The notes: generated by a model not told the origin, from the letters alone. DNA of 64,000 nucleotides from Micromonospora vinacea (GCF_015751785.1 NZ_JADOTY010000001.1:4960001-5024000), one strand, 5' to 3'. Shown: positions 1 through 8,680, counted from the first letter of the stretch. Numbers and translations: made by a program.

Positions 1-2
1 CG

Positions 3-290
3 GCGGTGGCCAACGAGCTCGACACGTCCATCGTGGCCGACAGCCGGTGCTCCGGCATCAACGGCCCGTACGAGATCTGCACCAACAACACCAACGGCAA
101 CTCGGGTGCCTGCTACGGCGACTCGGGCGGGCCGCAGGTGCGCCGGGTCAACGGGGTGTGGAACCTGATCGGCGCGACGAGTCGGGCCGGCAACAACAAC
201 TCCACCTGCGCCACCGGCCCGTCCATCTACGTCGACCTGCCGTCGATCCGCTCGTGGATCTCCACTCAGGTGGGTGGGCTGCCCGTCTGA
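3..290 (+). CDS. Secreted trypsin-like serine protease (S1), C-terminal fragment
   Basis: Only the last 95 or so residues lie in the window; the reading frame is open to the left edge, so the start and the His and Asp of the triad are outside. The segment GACYGDSGGPQV carries the catalytic-serine motif GDSGG of family S1 (chymotrypsin fold), and the final stretch ending in a short helix (RSWI) is the usual C-terminus of these enzymes. Paired cysteines before and after the serine fit the conserved disulfides. Family members in actinomycetes are exported and degrade protein outside the cell; export is inferred because the signal peptide is not visible. Stop codon at 288-290. Confidence 0.9.
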   Translation, partial: AVANELDTSIVADSRCSGINGPYEICTNNTNGNSGACYGDSGGPQVRRVNGVWNLIGATSRAGNNNSTCATGPSIYVDLPSIRSWISTQVGGLPV

Positions 291-416
291 CCATCAGCGA
301 CACCGCGGCCGGGGGCGAGCACCAGACGCGCCCCCGCCCCGGTGTGCCGGTGCCACCCACGCCATCTCACGATGCGATACGGTGCGTGGCATATCCGGCA
401 CATCGGAGGTGGCGTC

Positions 417-1064
417 ATGCCTACCGTCGTCGTCCTCGCGCTGACCCTCGCCCTCGCGCCGGCGCCGTCCCCGTCGGCCACCTCGGATCCGCTCGGCGAC
501 ATCATCGGTGGCGTCGGCCAGATCGTCGACGACCTGCTCGGCGGCGACACGCCGAGTGCCGCTCCGCCGTCGAGCGCCACCCCCACCGGGGCGTCCACGC
601 CGAGTCGGCCACCGGTCGCCGGTCAGCCCAGCCCGGTGGAGTCCAGCGCGATCCCGGTGCCCGCCGGATCGGCGGGCGGTCTTCGCGCACCCGCCGCGCC
701 CGATCGCCGCACCGCCGACGAGGGCACCGGCACCCGCGAGGCCGCCGTGCCCAGGCCCGACGGCGACGCCCCCGCGCCGACCGCCCCGCCAGCCCTCGCC
801 GACCCCAGCTGGAGTGCCTGGCCACCCACGTCGTACCTGCTGGTCGTGGCGGTCCTCGCGGCCCTGGCACTGCTGTTTGTGCGCCGCCGGGCCCCGGTCC
901 CCGCCGCCGCACCCGACCCCGGCCCGGTACCGGATTCCGACCCGGCACCGGATCCCGGCCCGATGCCGGAGAACGTCAGCCGCTTGCCGACCAGCCTCAA
1001 TGCCATCTACGAGATGGGCCGCCAGGATGAGCGACTCGAACAGGAGCGCCGCCGGCGCACCTGA
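417..1064 (+). CDS. Pro/Ala-rich single-pass membrane protein of unknown function
   Basis: 215 residues. I chose the ATG at 417 because GGAGGTG lies just upstream (about 407-413), although the frame stays open further up. Residues 1-20 resemble a signal peptide or first membrane segment. Residues 45-130 are a low-complexity linker rich in Pro, Ala and Thr. Residues 138-156 form a clear transmembrane helix followed by RRR, which predicts a cytoplasmic C-terminus. That tail contains a short Pro-Asp-Pro-Gly repeat and then a conserved-looking end (SLNAIYEMGRQDERLEQE). I do not recognise a family. The layout suggests an exported linker anchored by the helix. No operon partner: the next gene converges. 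Confidence 0.6.
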   Translation: MPTVVVLALTLALAPAPSPSATSDPLGDIIGGVGQIVDDLLGGDTPSAAPPSSATPTGASTPSRPPVAGQPSPVESSAIPVPAGSAGGLRAPAAPDRRTADEGTGTREAAVPRPDGDAPAPTAPPALADPSWSAWPPTSYLLVVAVLAALALLFVRRRAPVPAAAPDPGPVPDSDPAPDPGPMPENVSRLPTSLNAIYEMGRQDERLEQERRRRT

Positions 1065-1085
1065 GGGCGCGCCCCGCCGTCGGTC

Positions 1086-1916
1086 TCAGGCTGCCGAGTA
1101 GGCGCCCTCACGCCGGGGGATCCCGTCGTCGTACGCCCCGACCGGCCCGCTGTAGCGGGTCTTGCCCTTCGGGTACGGCCAGGCGTTCGCGGTGCAGCCG
1201 TGCAGGCCCAGCGTCTGCTGCTGCATCACCGGCGCCGGCCGACCTCGCCCGGGGCACCGCTCGTGGCCGTACCCGAGCTTGTGCCCCACCTCGTGGTTGA
1301 CCATGTACTGCCGGTAGGTGCCCAGGTTCGCCCCGTAACCCGGTACACCCTTGACCCAACGCGCCACGTTGAGCACCACCCGGGCACCGTTGCGGCAGGA
1401 GGTGTAGGCGTCCGGCACGTCCTGGCAGAGGGTGTCACGGGTGCCGGGGGTCGCCAGGTAGATGGTGAGGTCGGTCGGTTCGCCGGCACCGACCCGGCGC
1501 AGCCGCCACGCCCCGCCGGCCGTCCACCCGCGCGGGTCGTTCAACGTCGCGGTGATCGCTGTGGCGATGTCCTTCGCCGGCAGGCCCCGGATGTCGCGTT
1601 CCACGGCGACCCGGTAGCGCATCAACTGGCCGGTCGTCGCACGCCCGGGCGTGTTCTCGCCGGGCGCCACCGACCAGCGGTTACCACCGGTGGCGGGGTA
1701 GCTGACCGGGATGACGGGCGGGGTGCTGGGTCGGACCTCGACGGTCGCCGTCGGCCGACCGGTCGGTGTCGCCGCCGCGCCGGTCAGCGGTCCGGCGGCG
1801 ACCGGGTCGGTGGCGGGTTGCCCGGCGGCCGGTAGGCCGCATCCGGTGAGCAGCGCCACCACCAGCAGCGACGCCATCCAGGCGGGACCCCAGCGGCGGG
1901 TAGCCTTCGTCGACAT
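1086..1916 (-). CDS. DUF3152-type zinc-protease-like lipoprotein
   Basis: 276 residues. The start at 1916 is chosen because GAGGGGAGA lies just upstream and the product then begins with a lipoprotein signal peptide (LLTGC lipobox near residue 20). After a Pro/Thr-rich linker the C-terminal 180 residues match the DUF3152 type: a zincin-like HEVGHKLGYGHERC segment with the HExxH-like pattern (HEVGH) and a third His, plus conserved Cys pairs and the phrase PAPVMQQQT. Known family members are annotated as putative secreted metalloproteases; activity is inferred. Its promoter region (1959-1984) mirrors the ECF-type promoter of the divergent sigma factor gene, suggesting common control. Confidence 0.8.
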   Translation of the reverse strand: MSTKATRRWGPAWMASLLVVALLTGCGLPAAGQPATDPVAAGPLTGAAATPTGRPTATVEVRPSTPPVIPVSYPATGGNRWSVAPGENTPGRATTGQLMRYRVAVERDIRGLPAKDIATAITATLNDPRGWTAGGAWRLRRVGAGEPTDLTIYLATPGTRDTLCQDVPDAYTSCRNGARVVLNVARWVKGVPGYGANLGTYRQYMVNHEVGHKLGYGHERCPGRGRPAPVMQQQTLGLHGCTANAWPYPKGKTRYSGPVGAYDDGIPRREGAYSAA

Positions 1917-1958
1917 GTCTCTCCCCTCGCGCGTCGCTCGGCGGCGGCGCGGAGGAGA

Positions 1959-1984
1959 AGACGGGTGACAGTGGCGAAAAGTTG
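1959..1984 (-). promoter_or_regulatory. ECF-type promoter of the DUF3152 gene
   Basis: Read on the minus strand there is CAACTT (1984-1979) and CGTCT (1963-1959). Sixteen bases separate AACT from CGTC, the classic ECF sigma arrangement. It is a near copy of the plus-strand promoter at 2000-2025. The start codon is about 40 bases downstream. Confidence 0.55.
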
Positions 1985-1999
1985 ATGTGACCCAGGGCT

Positions 2000-2025
2000 C
2001 AACCTTTTGCCGGCCCCGCCCGTCT
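2000..2025 (+). promoter_or_regulatory. ECF-type promoter of the sigma factor gene (likely autoregulated)
   Basis: CAACC at 2000-2004 and CGTCT at 2021-2025, with 16 bases between AACC and CGTC. AACC/CGTC with this spacing is typical of promoters read by ECF sigma factors. The gene it serves encodes such a factor, so positive autoregulation is likely. Confidence 0.6.
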
Positions 2026-2054
2026 CTAGCTCTGTGGCACGGGGAGGGTTCGCG

Positions 2055-2555
2055 GTGGCGCGGGGTGACGCGGAATTCGTCGAGTTCGCGCGGGCGGCGT
2101 CCGCGCGACTGGTGCACGCCGCGTACCTGATGACCGGCGACCACCACCAGGCCGAGGACGCCGCGCAGACCGCCCTGGTCCGGACCTACGCGTCATGGTC
2201 GCGGATCCACGACGACGACGCCTATGGGTACGCCCGCCGCACGCTGGTCAACCATCTGGTCGACGGGTGGCGACGGCCGATGCGGGAGTACCCGACCGAC
2301 GAGGTGCCGGAGCAGCGGCGGGGCGACGTGGCCGACGACGTGACCACCCGGCGCTGGTTGATCACCATCCTCGGTGCGCTCAGCCCCCGGGAGCGCGCCA
2401 TCGTCGTCCTGCGCTACTACTTCGACCTGCCGGAGGCACAGGTGGCCCGGGAACTCGCCGTCTCCGTCGGCACCGTCAAGAGCACCAGCTCGCGAGCGTT
2501 GGAGAAGTTGCGCAGCGCCACGCCCCGCACGGCCGATGAGGAGGCGCGCCGATGA
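2055..2555 (+). CDS. SigE-family ECF RNA polymerase sigma factor
   Basis: 166 residues from the GTG at 2055, which has GGGGAGGG at 2041-2048; an upstream GTG at 2034 is possible but lacks this site. Region 2 is residues 5-75 (FVEFARAASARLVHAAYLMTG, then EDAAQTALVRTYASW), and region 4 is the C-terminal helix-turn-helix (LSPRERAIVVLRYYFDL, EAQVARELAVSVGTVKSTSSRAL). This is the short two-domain ECF form common in actinomycetes as the SigE family. The stop overlaps the start of the next gene by 4 bp (ATGA), so the membrane partner is translationally coupled. The promoter at 2000-2025 suggests the factor drives its own operon. Confidence 0.9.
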   Translation: MARGDAEFVEFARAASARLVHAAYLMTGDHHQAEDAAQTALVRTYASWSRIHDDDAYGYARRTLVNHLVDGWRRPMREYPTDEVPEQRRGDVADDVTTRRWLITILGALSPRERAIVVLRYYFDLPEAQVARELAVSVGTVKSTSSRALEKLRSATPRTADEEARR

Positions 2556-3310
2556 GCGAGTTGGACCGGCTCCGCCACGCCATGCGGGCGACCGAGCGCC
2601 CCGACGCCGTGCTCGACCTGGCCACCGTCATGCGCGAGGGACGCCGGTTGCGTACCCGTCGGCGCGTCGCCGGAGCCGGGGCGGCGACGCTCGCGACCGG
2701 CCTGGCCGCAGTGGTCGTCGTGGTGGCGGTCGGCGCGTCCGGTCCGGGCGATCCGGCGCCGACCGAGCACCCGCCGCCGGTCGCCGTCGCTCCACCGTCG
2801 GCCGGTGTCTCGCCGTGGGCGGAGAAGTCGCCGGGCTCCACGCCGCCGCCGACGGTGGGCCGCGACGAGCCGCCACCGAAGCCCCTCGGCCAGATCGTGG
2901 ACAGCGGGGTGCGGCACGGCGCCGAGCGTCGGGTCTACTACTTCGTCCGGGTGTCCGTGCCCGGCGAACCCAAGGTGTCCATGGGACTGGCCGCCGGTCG
3001 CCAGGCTCCGGACGGCTCGTTGAGCACCGACCTCCTGGTCAACGACGTGGAGGGCAGCGACCGTCGCGCCGGGTTCCACCAGATCGGTTACGACGAGCGC
3101 TTCGCCTCGCCGGTGCCCACCTTCGGTTACTTCGTTGGCCCCGCCAAGCGGATCATCGGCACCGTCGACGGTCGGCAGGTCGACGCCCGAGTGGCGCCAT
3201 GGAGTGGCGACAAGCAGGTGCTGATCTTCTGGTTCGACCCGGCCCGGCTCACGCCGGGGGAGCGGCTGGACGGCATCATCGCCCGCGACGCCGGCGGCGG
3301 CCGACTCTGA
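2552..3310 (+). CDS. Membrane partner of the ECF sigma factor (putative anti-sigma)
   Basis: 252 residues, overlapping the sigma gene by 4 bp. An N-terminal cytoplasmic stretch of about 38 residues with Arg clusters precedes one transmembrane helix (about 40-62). A Pro-rich linker (65-110) follows, then an extracellular domain of about 140 residues with the look of a beta-rich fold. There is no HxxxCxxC zinc anti-sigma motif in the short cytoplasmic part, so it is not a ZAS-type factor. The anti-sigma role is inferred from position and topology, a pattern seen with many SigE-family factors. Confidence 0.7.
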   Translation: MSELDRLRHAMRATERPDAVLDLATVMREGRRLRTRRRVAGAGAATLATGLAAVVVVVAVGASGPGDPAPTEHPPPVAVAPPSAGVSPWAEKSPGSTPPPTVGRDEPPPKPLGQIVDSGVRHGAERRVYYFVRVSVPGEPKVSMGLAAGRQAPDGSLSTDLLVNDVEGSDRRAGFHQIGYDERFASPVPTFGYFVGPAKRIIGTVDGRQVDARVAPWSGDKQVLIFWFDPARLTPGERLDGIIARDAGGGRL

Positions 3311-3324
3311 CGCGCTGCCGGCGC

Positions 3325-6108
3325 TCAGCCCAGTCGACGCTCGATGGTCACCGTCGTCCCCTCGGCGGTGGAGACCAGCCGCACGTCGCCGTAGGCGTTC
3401 ATCAGCAGCGCGCCGCGCCCCCGGTCCATCGCCGGCCGGCGGTCCCGCCAGGTGCCGAAGTCCCGTACCGAGATCCGGACCAGCCCGCCACCCACCTGGA
3501 CGCGCACCCGCACCTCCGGTCGGCTGGGCCGCTGCGCGTGCTCGACGGCGTTGTTCATGGCCTCCGAGGCGGCGAGCAGGAGATCTTCGAGCACGTCCGG
3601 GTCGACGTCCAGTTCGCCCAGTGCGCCCCGGACGTCCCGACGCATCGCGGCGGCGGAGGTGGGTGCGGACGGGTACGTCCATCCGACGTCCAGGAGGTCG
3701 CCCAGCCCGTCCGGGTCGAGCGGCGCCTCCACCACCACTGACACGTCGCTGACGGTTTCGACCATCGGGGTCGGCGGAACGGGGCCGACCGGGGCGGGTC
3801 GGGTCGGCGGCGTCGGGGCAGCGACCGTCGCCGGGTCGCCGCCGATCGCCGCCGCGGGGGTACGGTCGCGGGCTCGGCGGATGCTGGCCCGGATCCGGGC
3901 CAGCAACTCGGCCGCGGCGAACGGTTTCACCAGGTAGTCGTCGGCACCCAGGCTCAGGCCCTCCACGCTGGCCTCCCCGCCGGCCCGGGCGGACAGCACC
4001 AGCACCGGCAGCGCCCGGGTCGCCGGGTCCGCGCGTAGCCGGCGCACCAGGTCGAAGCCGTCCAGTACCGGCATCATCACGTCGGTCAGGACCAGGTCGG
4101 GCGGGTCGCGGTGAATCTCGTCGAGGGCCTGCCGGCCGTCGGTGACGGCCCGCACCCGCCAGCCCTGCCCGGTGAGCAGTCGGGTGAGGTACGCCCGCAT
4201 GTCGGCGTTGTCGTCGGCGAGCAGGATCCGGGCCCCGGCCAGGTCGTCGGTGGCCGGCCCGAACGCGGGATCGGGTTCTGTCACCGCGTCGCCCTGCTCG
4301 GTGAGCCAGCCCATCGCCTCCTCGACGGCGGCGCGGGCCGCGTCACCCCGCCCGTCCACCGCCGGGCCGGTGACCGCGGTGCGGTGCGCCGCCGACCAGG
4401 GCAGCGCCACGGTGAACCTGCTGCCGACGCCCACCTGACTGGTCACTCGCACGTCACCGCCTTCCAGCCGGGCCAACTCGTGCACCAGGGCCAGGCCGAT
4501 GCCCGTGCCCTCGTGACTGCGCGAGCGGGCGCCCCGTACCCGGTGGAAGCGTTCGAACAGTTTCGGCAGGTCCCGTTCCGCGATGCCGATGCCGGTGTCG
4601 GCGACGGTGAGGCGCACCTCCTCGTCGTCGGCGTCGAGGGTGACCCGGATGCGGCCGATGAACGTGTACTTCAGTGCGTTGGAGAGCAGGTTCGTGACGA
4701 TGCGTTCCCAGTTGACCGGGTCGACCGAGACCGGCCGGGGCAGCGGTGGGCAGCTCACCTCGAGGGTCAGCCCGGCCCGTTCGACGGCGGCCCGGAACAC
4801 CCCGGCGAGCTCGGCGGTCAGCGCGGCCAGGTCGACCACCCGGGCGTCGCTGCGCGCGCGCCCGGCCTCCAGGCTGGAGAAGGTGAGCAGACTGTTGACC
4901 AGCGTCAACAGTCGGGTGGCGTTACGCCAGCCGGTCTCCACCCGCTCCCGCTGCACCGCCGCCAGCGGTGCGGTGGCGTCGGTGAGGGCGTCGGTCAGCG
5001 GGCCGAGGATCAGGGTCAACGGGGTACGGAACTCGTGGCTGACGTTGGCGAAGAAGTCGGTCTTGACCCGGTCCAGTTCCGCCATCGCCTCGACCCGGCG
5101 CCGCTCCTCCTCGTACTCCTGGGCGTTGCGCAGCGCCACGGAGATCTGCTGGGCGAGCAGTTGGTGGAAGGAGCGGTACGCCTCGTCGAGCCCTCGGCTG
5201 GGGCTGACCCCGGCGAGTAGGACGCCGAGGGGCTGATCCTCGTCGGCGGAGGGCAGCGGCAGCGCCAGCGCGGTGCGGACCGGGTCGTTCCACGGGCCGG
5301 CGGGCAGCGGCAGCCGGTCGGCGACGTCGGTCACCCGGGTCGCCCGACCCTCGGCGGCGTCCGCCAGCCCCCAGGCGTACGCGGGCGGGCCCGGGTCGGT
5401 CAGCTCGACGGCGTCCGGCAGGGCCCGAGCGTGCGCCCGGTCGCCGCCGGTGCAGGCCACCCGTCGCAGCGCCGTGCCGTCGCGCAGGTAGATGGCGGCG
5501 AACGGCACGTCTAGGGGATGGCCGTCGATCACGTCGATCAGCCGAGTGGCGGTGGCGTCCACGTCGACGGTGCGCCCGTCGCCGAGCACTGACAGGTCGC
5601 GCAGGAGGCGGAGCCGGCGTTCGCCGACCACCTGCTGGGTGACCTCGCTGCACACGGTCAGCACGCCGACGGTGTGGCCGTCGTCGTCGCGGGCCGGGGC
5701 GTGCGAGACGCTGAAGTACGCCTCCTCGCGGTAGCCGGCCCGCTCGAGCAGCAGTTGCAGCGCCGGGACCCAGCTGGCCACCCCGGTCGCCATGGCCTCC
5801 TCGATCAGCGGGGCGAGCACGTCCCAGCCTTCGGCCAGGGTCACCCGTACGTCGTCGCCGAGCGCGCCCGGGTGCTTGTCGCCGATCAGCGCCGAGTACG
5901 CGTCGTTGTAGAGCTGGGAGTAACTCTCGCCCCAGAGCAGCAGCATGGGGTACCGCGAGGAGAGCACCATCCGCACGGCGGCGCGCAGGCTCTGCGGCCA
6001 TCCGTCGACCGGGCCGAGGGGGGTGCGGGCCCAGTCCAGCTGTGCCATCAACCGCCCGGTGTCGCCGCCACCGAGGAACAGGTCAGTGGTGGGTCGCGTC
6101 ACGCTCAT
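3325..6108 (-). CDS. Hybrid sensor histidine kinase with receiver and RsbW-like C-terminal domain
   Basis: 927 residues. Domain order: PAS-like sensor (about 25-160), GAF (about 165-330), HisKA dimerisation domain with the phospho-acceptor in FFANVSHEFRTPL (about 355), HATPase with N box and G boxes (DTGIGIAERD; EGTGIGLALV), a receiver domain with acidic pocket LADDNADM and phospho-acceptor LVLTDVMMP (about 630-750), and a second, shorter GHKL ATPase of the RsbW anti-sigma kinase type (SEAMNNAVEHA, VRDFG, GRGALLMN) at the very end. No transmembrane segment is visible, so it is a soluble cytoplasmic sensor. The start at 6108 is preferred over the ATG 15 bases upstream because GGGGTCGG precedes it. 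It converges on the sigma/partner pair. Confidence 0.88.
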   Translation of the reverse strand: MSVTRPTTDLFLGGGDTGRLMAQLDWARTPLGPVDGWPQSLRAAVRMVLSSRYPMLLLWGESYSQLYNDAYSALIGDKHPGALGDDVRVTLAEGWDVLAPLIEEAMATGVASWVPALQLLLERAGYREEAYFSVSHAPARDDDGHTVGVLTVCSEVTQQVVGERRLRLLRDLSVLGDGRTVDVDATATRLIDVIDGHPLDVPFAAIYLRDGTALRRVACTGGDRAHARALPDAVELTDPGPPAYAWGLADAAEGRATRVTDVADRLPLPAGPWNDPVRTALALPLPSADEDQPLGVLLAGVSPSRGLDEAYRSFHQLLAQQISVALRNAQEYEEERRRVEAMAELDRVKTDFFANVSHEFRTPLTLILGPLTDALTDATAPLAAVQRERVETGWRNATRLLTLVNSLLTFSSLEAGRARSDARVVDLAALTAELAGVFRAAVERAGLTLEVSCPPLPRPVSVDPVNWERIVTNLLSNALKYTFIGRIRVTLDADDEEVRLTVADTGIGIAERDLPKLFERFHRVRGARSRSHEGTGIGLALVHELARLEGGDVRVTSQVGVGSRFTVALPWSAAHRTAVTGPAVDGRGDAARAAVEEAMGWLTEQGDAVTEPDPAFGPATDDLAGARILLADDNADMRAYLTRLLTGQGWRVRAVTDGRQALDEIHRDPPDLVLTDVMMPVLDGFDLVRRLRADPATRALPVLVLSARAGGEASVEGLSLGADDYLVKPFAAAELLARIRASIRRARDRTPAAAIGGDPATVAAPTPPTRPAPVGPVPPTPMVETVSDVSVVVEAPLDPDGLGDLLDVGWTYPSAPTSAAAMRRDVRGALGELDVDPDVLEDLLLAASEAMNNAVEHAQRPSRPEVRVRVQVGGGLVRISVRDFGTWRDRRPAMDRGRGALLMNAYGDVRLVSTAEGTTVTIERRLG

Positions 6109-6304
6109 CCGACCCCATCGCAAGCCCCCGTTCCGGGCCCGACGACCCTGCCGCGTTACCTACCCATCCTGACACCTCTACTCACCTGTGCCGACGCCGG
6201 TACCCACCGTCGAACCGGCGGCGGTTCGGGACGAACGACCGATGCTCAAGAAATAGATATCTGTAAGTGTCTCGGGTATCTCTCCAACCCCCCGAGGAGC
6301 CCCC

Positions 6305-7759
6305 ATGAGAGGCAGAACGCTGAGCGCGGGAACCGCGCTCGCCGTGTTCGCCGGGATGACGGTGACGCTGGCCACCCAGCCGGCGACCGCGTCACCTTCG
6401 ACCGCGACGACGGCGGTGACCCGGCCGATCGCCGCGGCCGCCGCCGCGTTGGCCGCACCGGACATCTCCGTCACCAACGTCCAGGCGCACCTGACCCAGT
6501 TCAACACCATCGCCACCAGCAACGGTGGCAACCGACGGGCTGGCTCCGCCGGCTACACCGCCTCGCTCACCTACGTCAAGACCAGGCTCCAGGCGGCCGG
6601 CTACACCGTCAGCGAGCAGTACTGCTCCAGCTGCAGGTACCCCTCGAACAACCTGATCGCCGAGTGGCCCGGCGGCCCGGCTGACCAGGTGGTCATGTTC
6701 GGCGCGCACCTGGACGGCGTCTCGGCCGGTCCGGGTATCAACGACAACGCCACCGGCTCGTCGACCCTGCTGGAGAACGCGCTGGTCCTGGCCTCGCGGA
6801 ACCCGACCATGACCAAGCGGGTGCGGTTCGCCTGGTGGACCGACGAGGAGCAGGGGCTCAACGGCTCCCGGTTCTACGTCAACTCGCTCAGCACCACCCA
6901 GCGCGGCTACATCAAGGGCTACTACAACTTCGACATGGTCGGCTCGACCAACGGCGGCTACTTCATCAACCGGGTCAGCTCGACCACGGCGGCGCCGCTG
7001 AAGGCGTACTGGGACTCGTTGGGCCTGCAACCGGAGGAGAACGTCGAGGGTCAGGGCCGCTCCGACGACTACTACTTCCAGCAGGCCGGCATCCCCACCT
7101 CGGGTTACGCCGCCGGCGCCAGCGCCCGCAAGACCAGCTCCCAGGCGGCCAAGTGGGGCGGCACCGCCAACGCCGCGTACGACCCGTGCTACCACCGGTC
7201 CTGTGACACCACCGCAAACGTCAGCGCCACAGTGCTGAACCGGGCGGCCGACGGTGTCGCGTACGCGCTGTGGCAGCTCGCCGTGAGCGGCGGGACCCCG
7301 AGCTGCACCGGCGGTCAAGTGGTCGCAAACGGTGGATTCGAGAGCGGCAGCACGCCGTGGACCGCGTCCTCCGGCGTGATCACCAACGCCAGCGGCCAGC
7401 CGGCCCGGACCGGGTCGTACAAGGCGTGGCTCAACGGGTACGGCAGTACCCGCACCGAGAGCCTGTCGCAGTCGGTGTCACTGCCGGCCGGCTGCGCCAC
7501 GTACACGCTGTCGTTCTGGCTGCACATCGACACCGCCGAGACCACCAGTTCCACGGCGTACGACCGGCTCACCGTACAGGCGGGTTCGACCACGCTGGCG
7601 ACGTACTCGAATCTCAACGCCGCAACCGGCTACGTGCAGCGCACCCTCAACGTGGCCGCGTTCGCCGGGCAGGCGGTGACGCTGCGGTTCACCGGCACCG
7701 AGGACTCGTCGTTGCAGACCACCTTCGTGATCGACGACGTGACGTTGCAGGCGAGCTGA
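6305..7759 (+). CDS. Secreted M28-family zinc aminopeptidase with C-terminal binding domain
   Basis: 484 residues, ATG preceded by CGAGGAG. A signal peptide (about 1-30) is followed by an alanine-rich propeptide. The catalytic domain covers about 55-310; the expected di-zinc ligands are visible as His135 (GAHLDGV), Asp147 (INDNATG), Glu181/182 (DEEQG), Asp210 (FDMVG) and His297 (CYHRSC). These match the Streptomyces aminopeptidase branch, which removes N-terminal, mostly hydrophobic, residues. Residues 330-484 form a separate beta-sandwich (GGFESGSTPW..., ending FVIDDVTLQAS) of the carbohydrate-binding or P-domain-like type. It acts outside the cell. A strong hairpin follows at 7775-7806. Confidence 0.9.
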   Translation: MRGRTLSAGTALAVFAGMTVTLATQPATASPSTATTAVTRPIAAAAAALAAPDISVTNVQAHLTQFNTIATSNGGNRRAGSAGYTASLTYVKTRLQAAGYTVSEQYCSSCRYPSNNLIAEWPGGPADQVVMFGAHLDGVSAGPGINDNATGSSTLLENALVLASRNPTMTKRVRFAWWTDEEQGLNGSRFYVNSLSTTQRGYIKGYYNFDMVGSTNGGYFINRVSSTTAAPLKAYWDSLGLQPEENVEGQGRSDDYYFQQAGIPTSGYAAGASARKTSSQAAKWGGTANAAYDPCYHRSCDTTANVSATVLNRAADGVAYALWQLAVSGGTPSCTGGQVVANGGFESGSTPWTASSGVITNASGQPARTGSYKAWLNGYGSTRTESLSQSVSLPAGCATYTLSFWLHIDTAETTSSTAYDRLTVQAGSTTLATYSNLNAATGYVQRTLNVAAFAGQAVTLRFTGTEDSSLQTTFVIDDVTLQAS

Positions 7760-7774
7760 CCGCGTACCCGGGAA

Positions 7775-7806
7775 GGGCCGCCACTGGTTTCTACCGGTGG
7801 CGGCCC
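7775..7806. terminator. Bidirectional hairpin terminator
   Basis: Fourteen-base arms (7775-7788 and 7793-7806, one G.T pair) around a 4-base TTCT loop lie between the convergent peptidase and SDR genes. The symmetry allows use from both sides. Confidence 0.7.
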
Positions 7807-7819
7807 GTCGCGTCGTGGG

Positions 7820-8518
7820 TCAGGGGAGCTGTGGGTAGAGAGCGGCGACGCCGCCGGCCAGCCCGGCCTGCACCTGGCGGCTGGTCTCGTCGGTGACGAT
7901 CTCGTACGCGTCGGCCTCGATGCCGTCCACCCCGATCCGGGCGATCACCGCCGGGTCGGACTTCGGGGCGTCGACCCCGGCGGTCATGTCGGTGTCCATG
8001 TAGCCGACGTGCAGGCCGGAGACCCGGACGCCCCGCTCGGCGAGCTGTACGCGCAGCGCGTTTGTCATCGCCCACTCGGCCGACTTCGCGGCGCCGTACG
8101 CCCCGACGCCGGGGAAGTTCACCCAGGACAGCGCGGAGAGCACGTTGAGAATCGTTCCGCCGCCGTTGCCCGCGATGATCGGCGCGAACGCCCGGACCAT
8201 TGACAGGTTGCCGAAGTAGTGGGTCTCCAGCTCCAGCCGGACGAGGTCCAGGTCGCCGTCGAGCAGGTTGGTGCCGGTCTCGATGCCGGCGTTGTTGATC
8301 AGCAGGTTCACGTCGCCTGCCAGCTTCGCGGCGGCGGCCACCGAGGCGGGGTCGGTGATGTCCAGCCGTACCGGCGTCACGCCGGGCAGGTCGACGCTGT
8401 CGGGGTTGCGGGCGCCGGCGTAGACGGTGGCGCCCCGGGCGAGGAGTTCGGCGGCCAGGTGTCGGCCGAAGCCACGGTTGGCGCCGGTGACGAGGGCGGT
8501 GCTTCCAGCGATCTTCAT
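7820..8518 (-). CDS. SDR-family oxidoreductase
   Basis: 232 residues from the ATG at 8518 (a GTG three codons upstream is in frame). Rossmann cofactor motif TGANRGFG near the N-terminus, NNAG in the middle and the active-site YGAAK with the preceding Ser (LSALSW) make it a classical short-chain dehydrogenase using NAD(P)H. The substrate cannot be read from the sequence. It is divergent from htpG, and a palindrome at 8538-8561 in front of it suggests control by a TetR-type repressor encoded elsewhere. Confidence 0.88.
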   Translation of the reverse strand: MKIAGSTALVTGANRGFGRHLAAELLARGATVYAGARNPDSVDLPGVTPVRLDITDPASVAAAAKLAGDVNLLINNAGIETGTNLLDGDLDLVRLELETHYFGNLSMVRAFAPIIAGNGGGTILNVLSALSWVNFPGVGAYGAAKSAEWAMTNALRVQLAERGVRVSGLHVGYMDTDMTAGVDAPKSDPAVIARIGVDGIEADAYEIVTDETSRQVQAGLAGGVAALYPQLP

Positions 8519-8537
8519 GGCCGTCACGCTATCCGAC

Positions 8538-8561
8538 CTGACTTCTGTCAGGCAAAGTCAG
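8538..8561. promoter_or_regulatory. Operator-like palindrome upstream of the SDR gene
   Basis: CTGACTT (8538-8544) and AAGTCAG (8555-8561) are perfect inverted arms. Nested in the left half is CTGAC-TTCT-GTCAG (8538-8551). Such short TGAC/GTCA palindromes in front of SDR genes are typical TetR-family sites. It lies 20 bases upstream of the SDR start. Confidence 0.45.
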
Positions 8562-8680
8562 CTATCTCACCACGCTGGGCCGACCGGATCGGGAATACGA
8601 CCCGGACGCGCCCACAGCCGGACCGGTGACGACTCGTATCCTTTCCGCGAACCTCCGCACGAGCCGAGATGGGAGACGGT

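Noticed and set aside
2374..3741. 455-residue frame over the sigma partner gene
   Set aside because: It is an out-of-phase shadow of the 2552-3310 gene and of the kinase end, Arg-rich with no recognisable domain.
4111..5220. Long open frames opposite the hybrid kinase and many other genes
   Set aside because: High GC in third codon positions produces long antisense and out-of-phase frames. They show no domains and have amino-acid bias rich in Arg, Gly, Pro and Ala.
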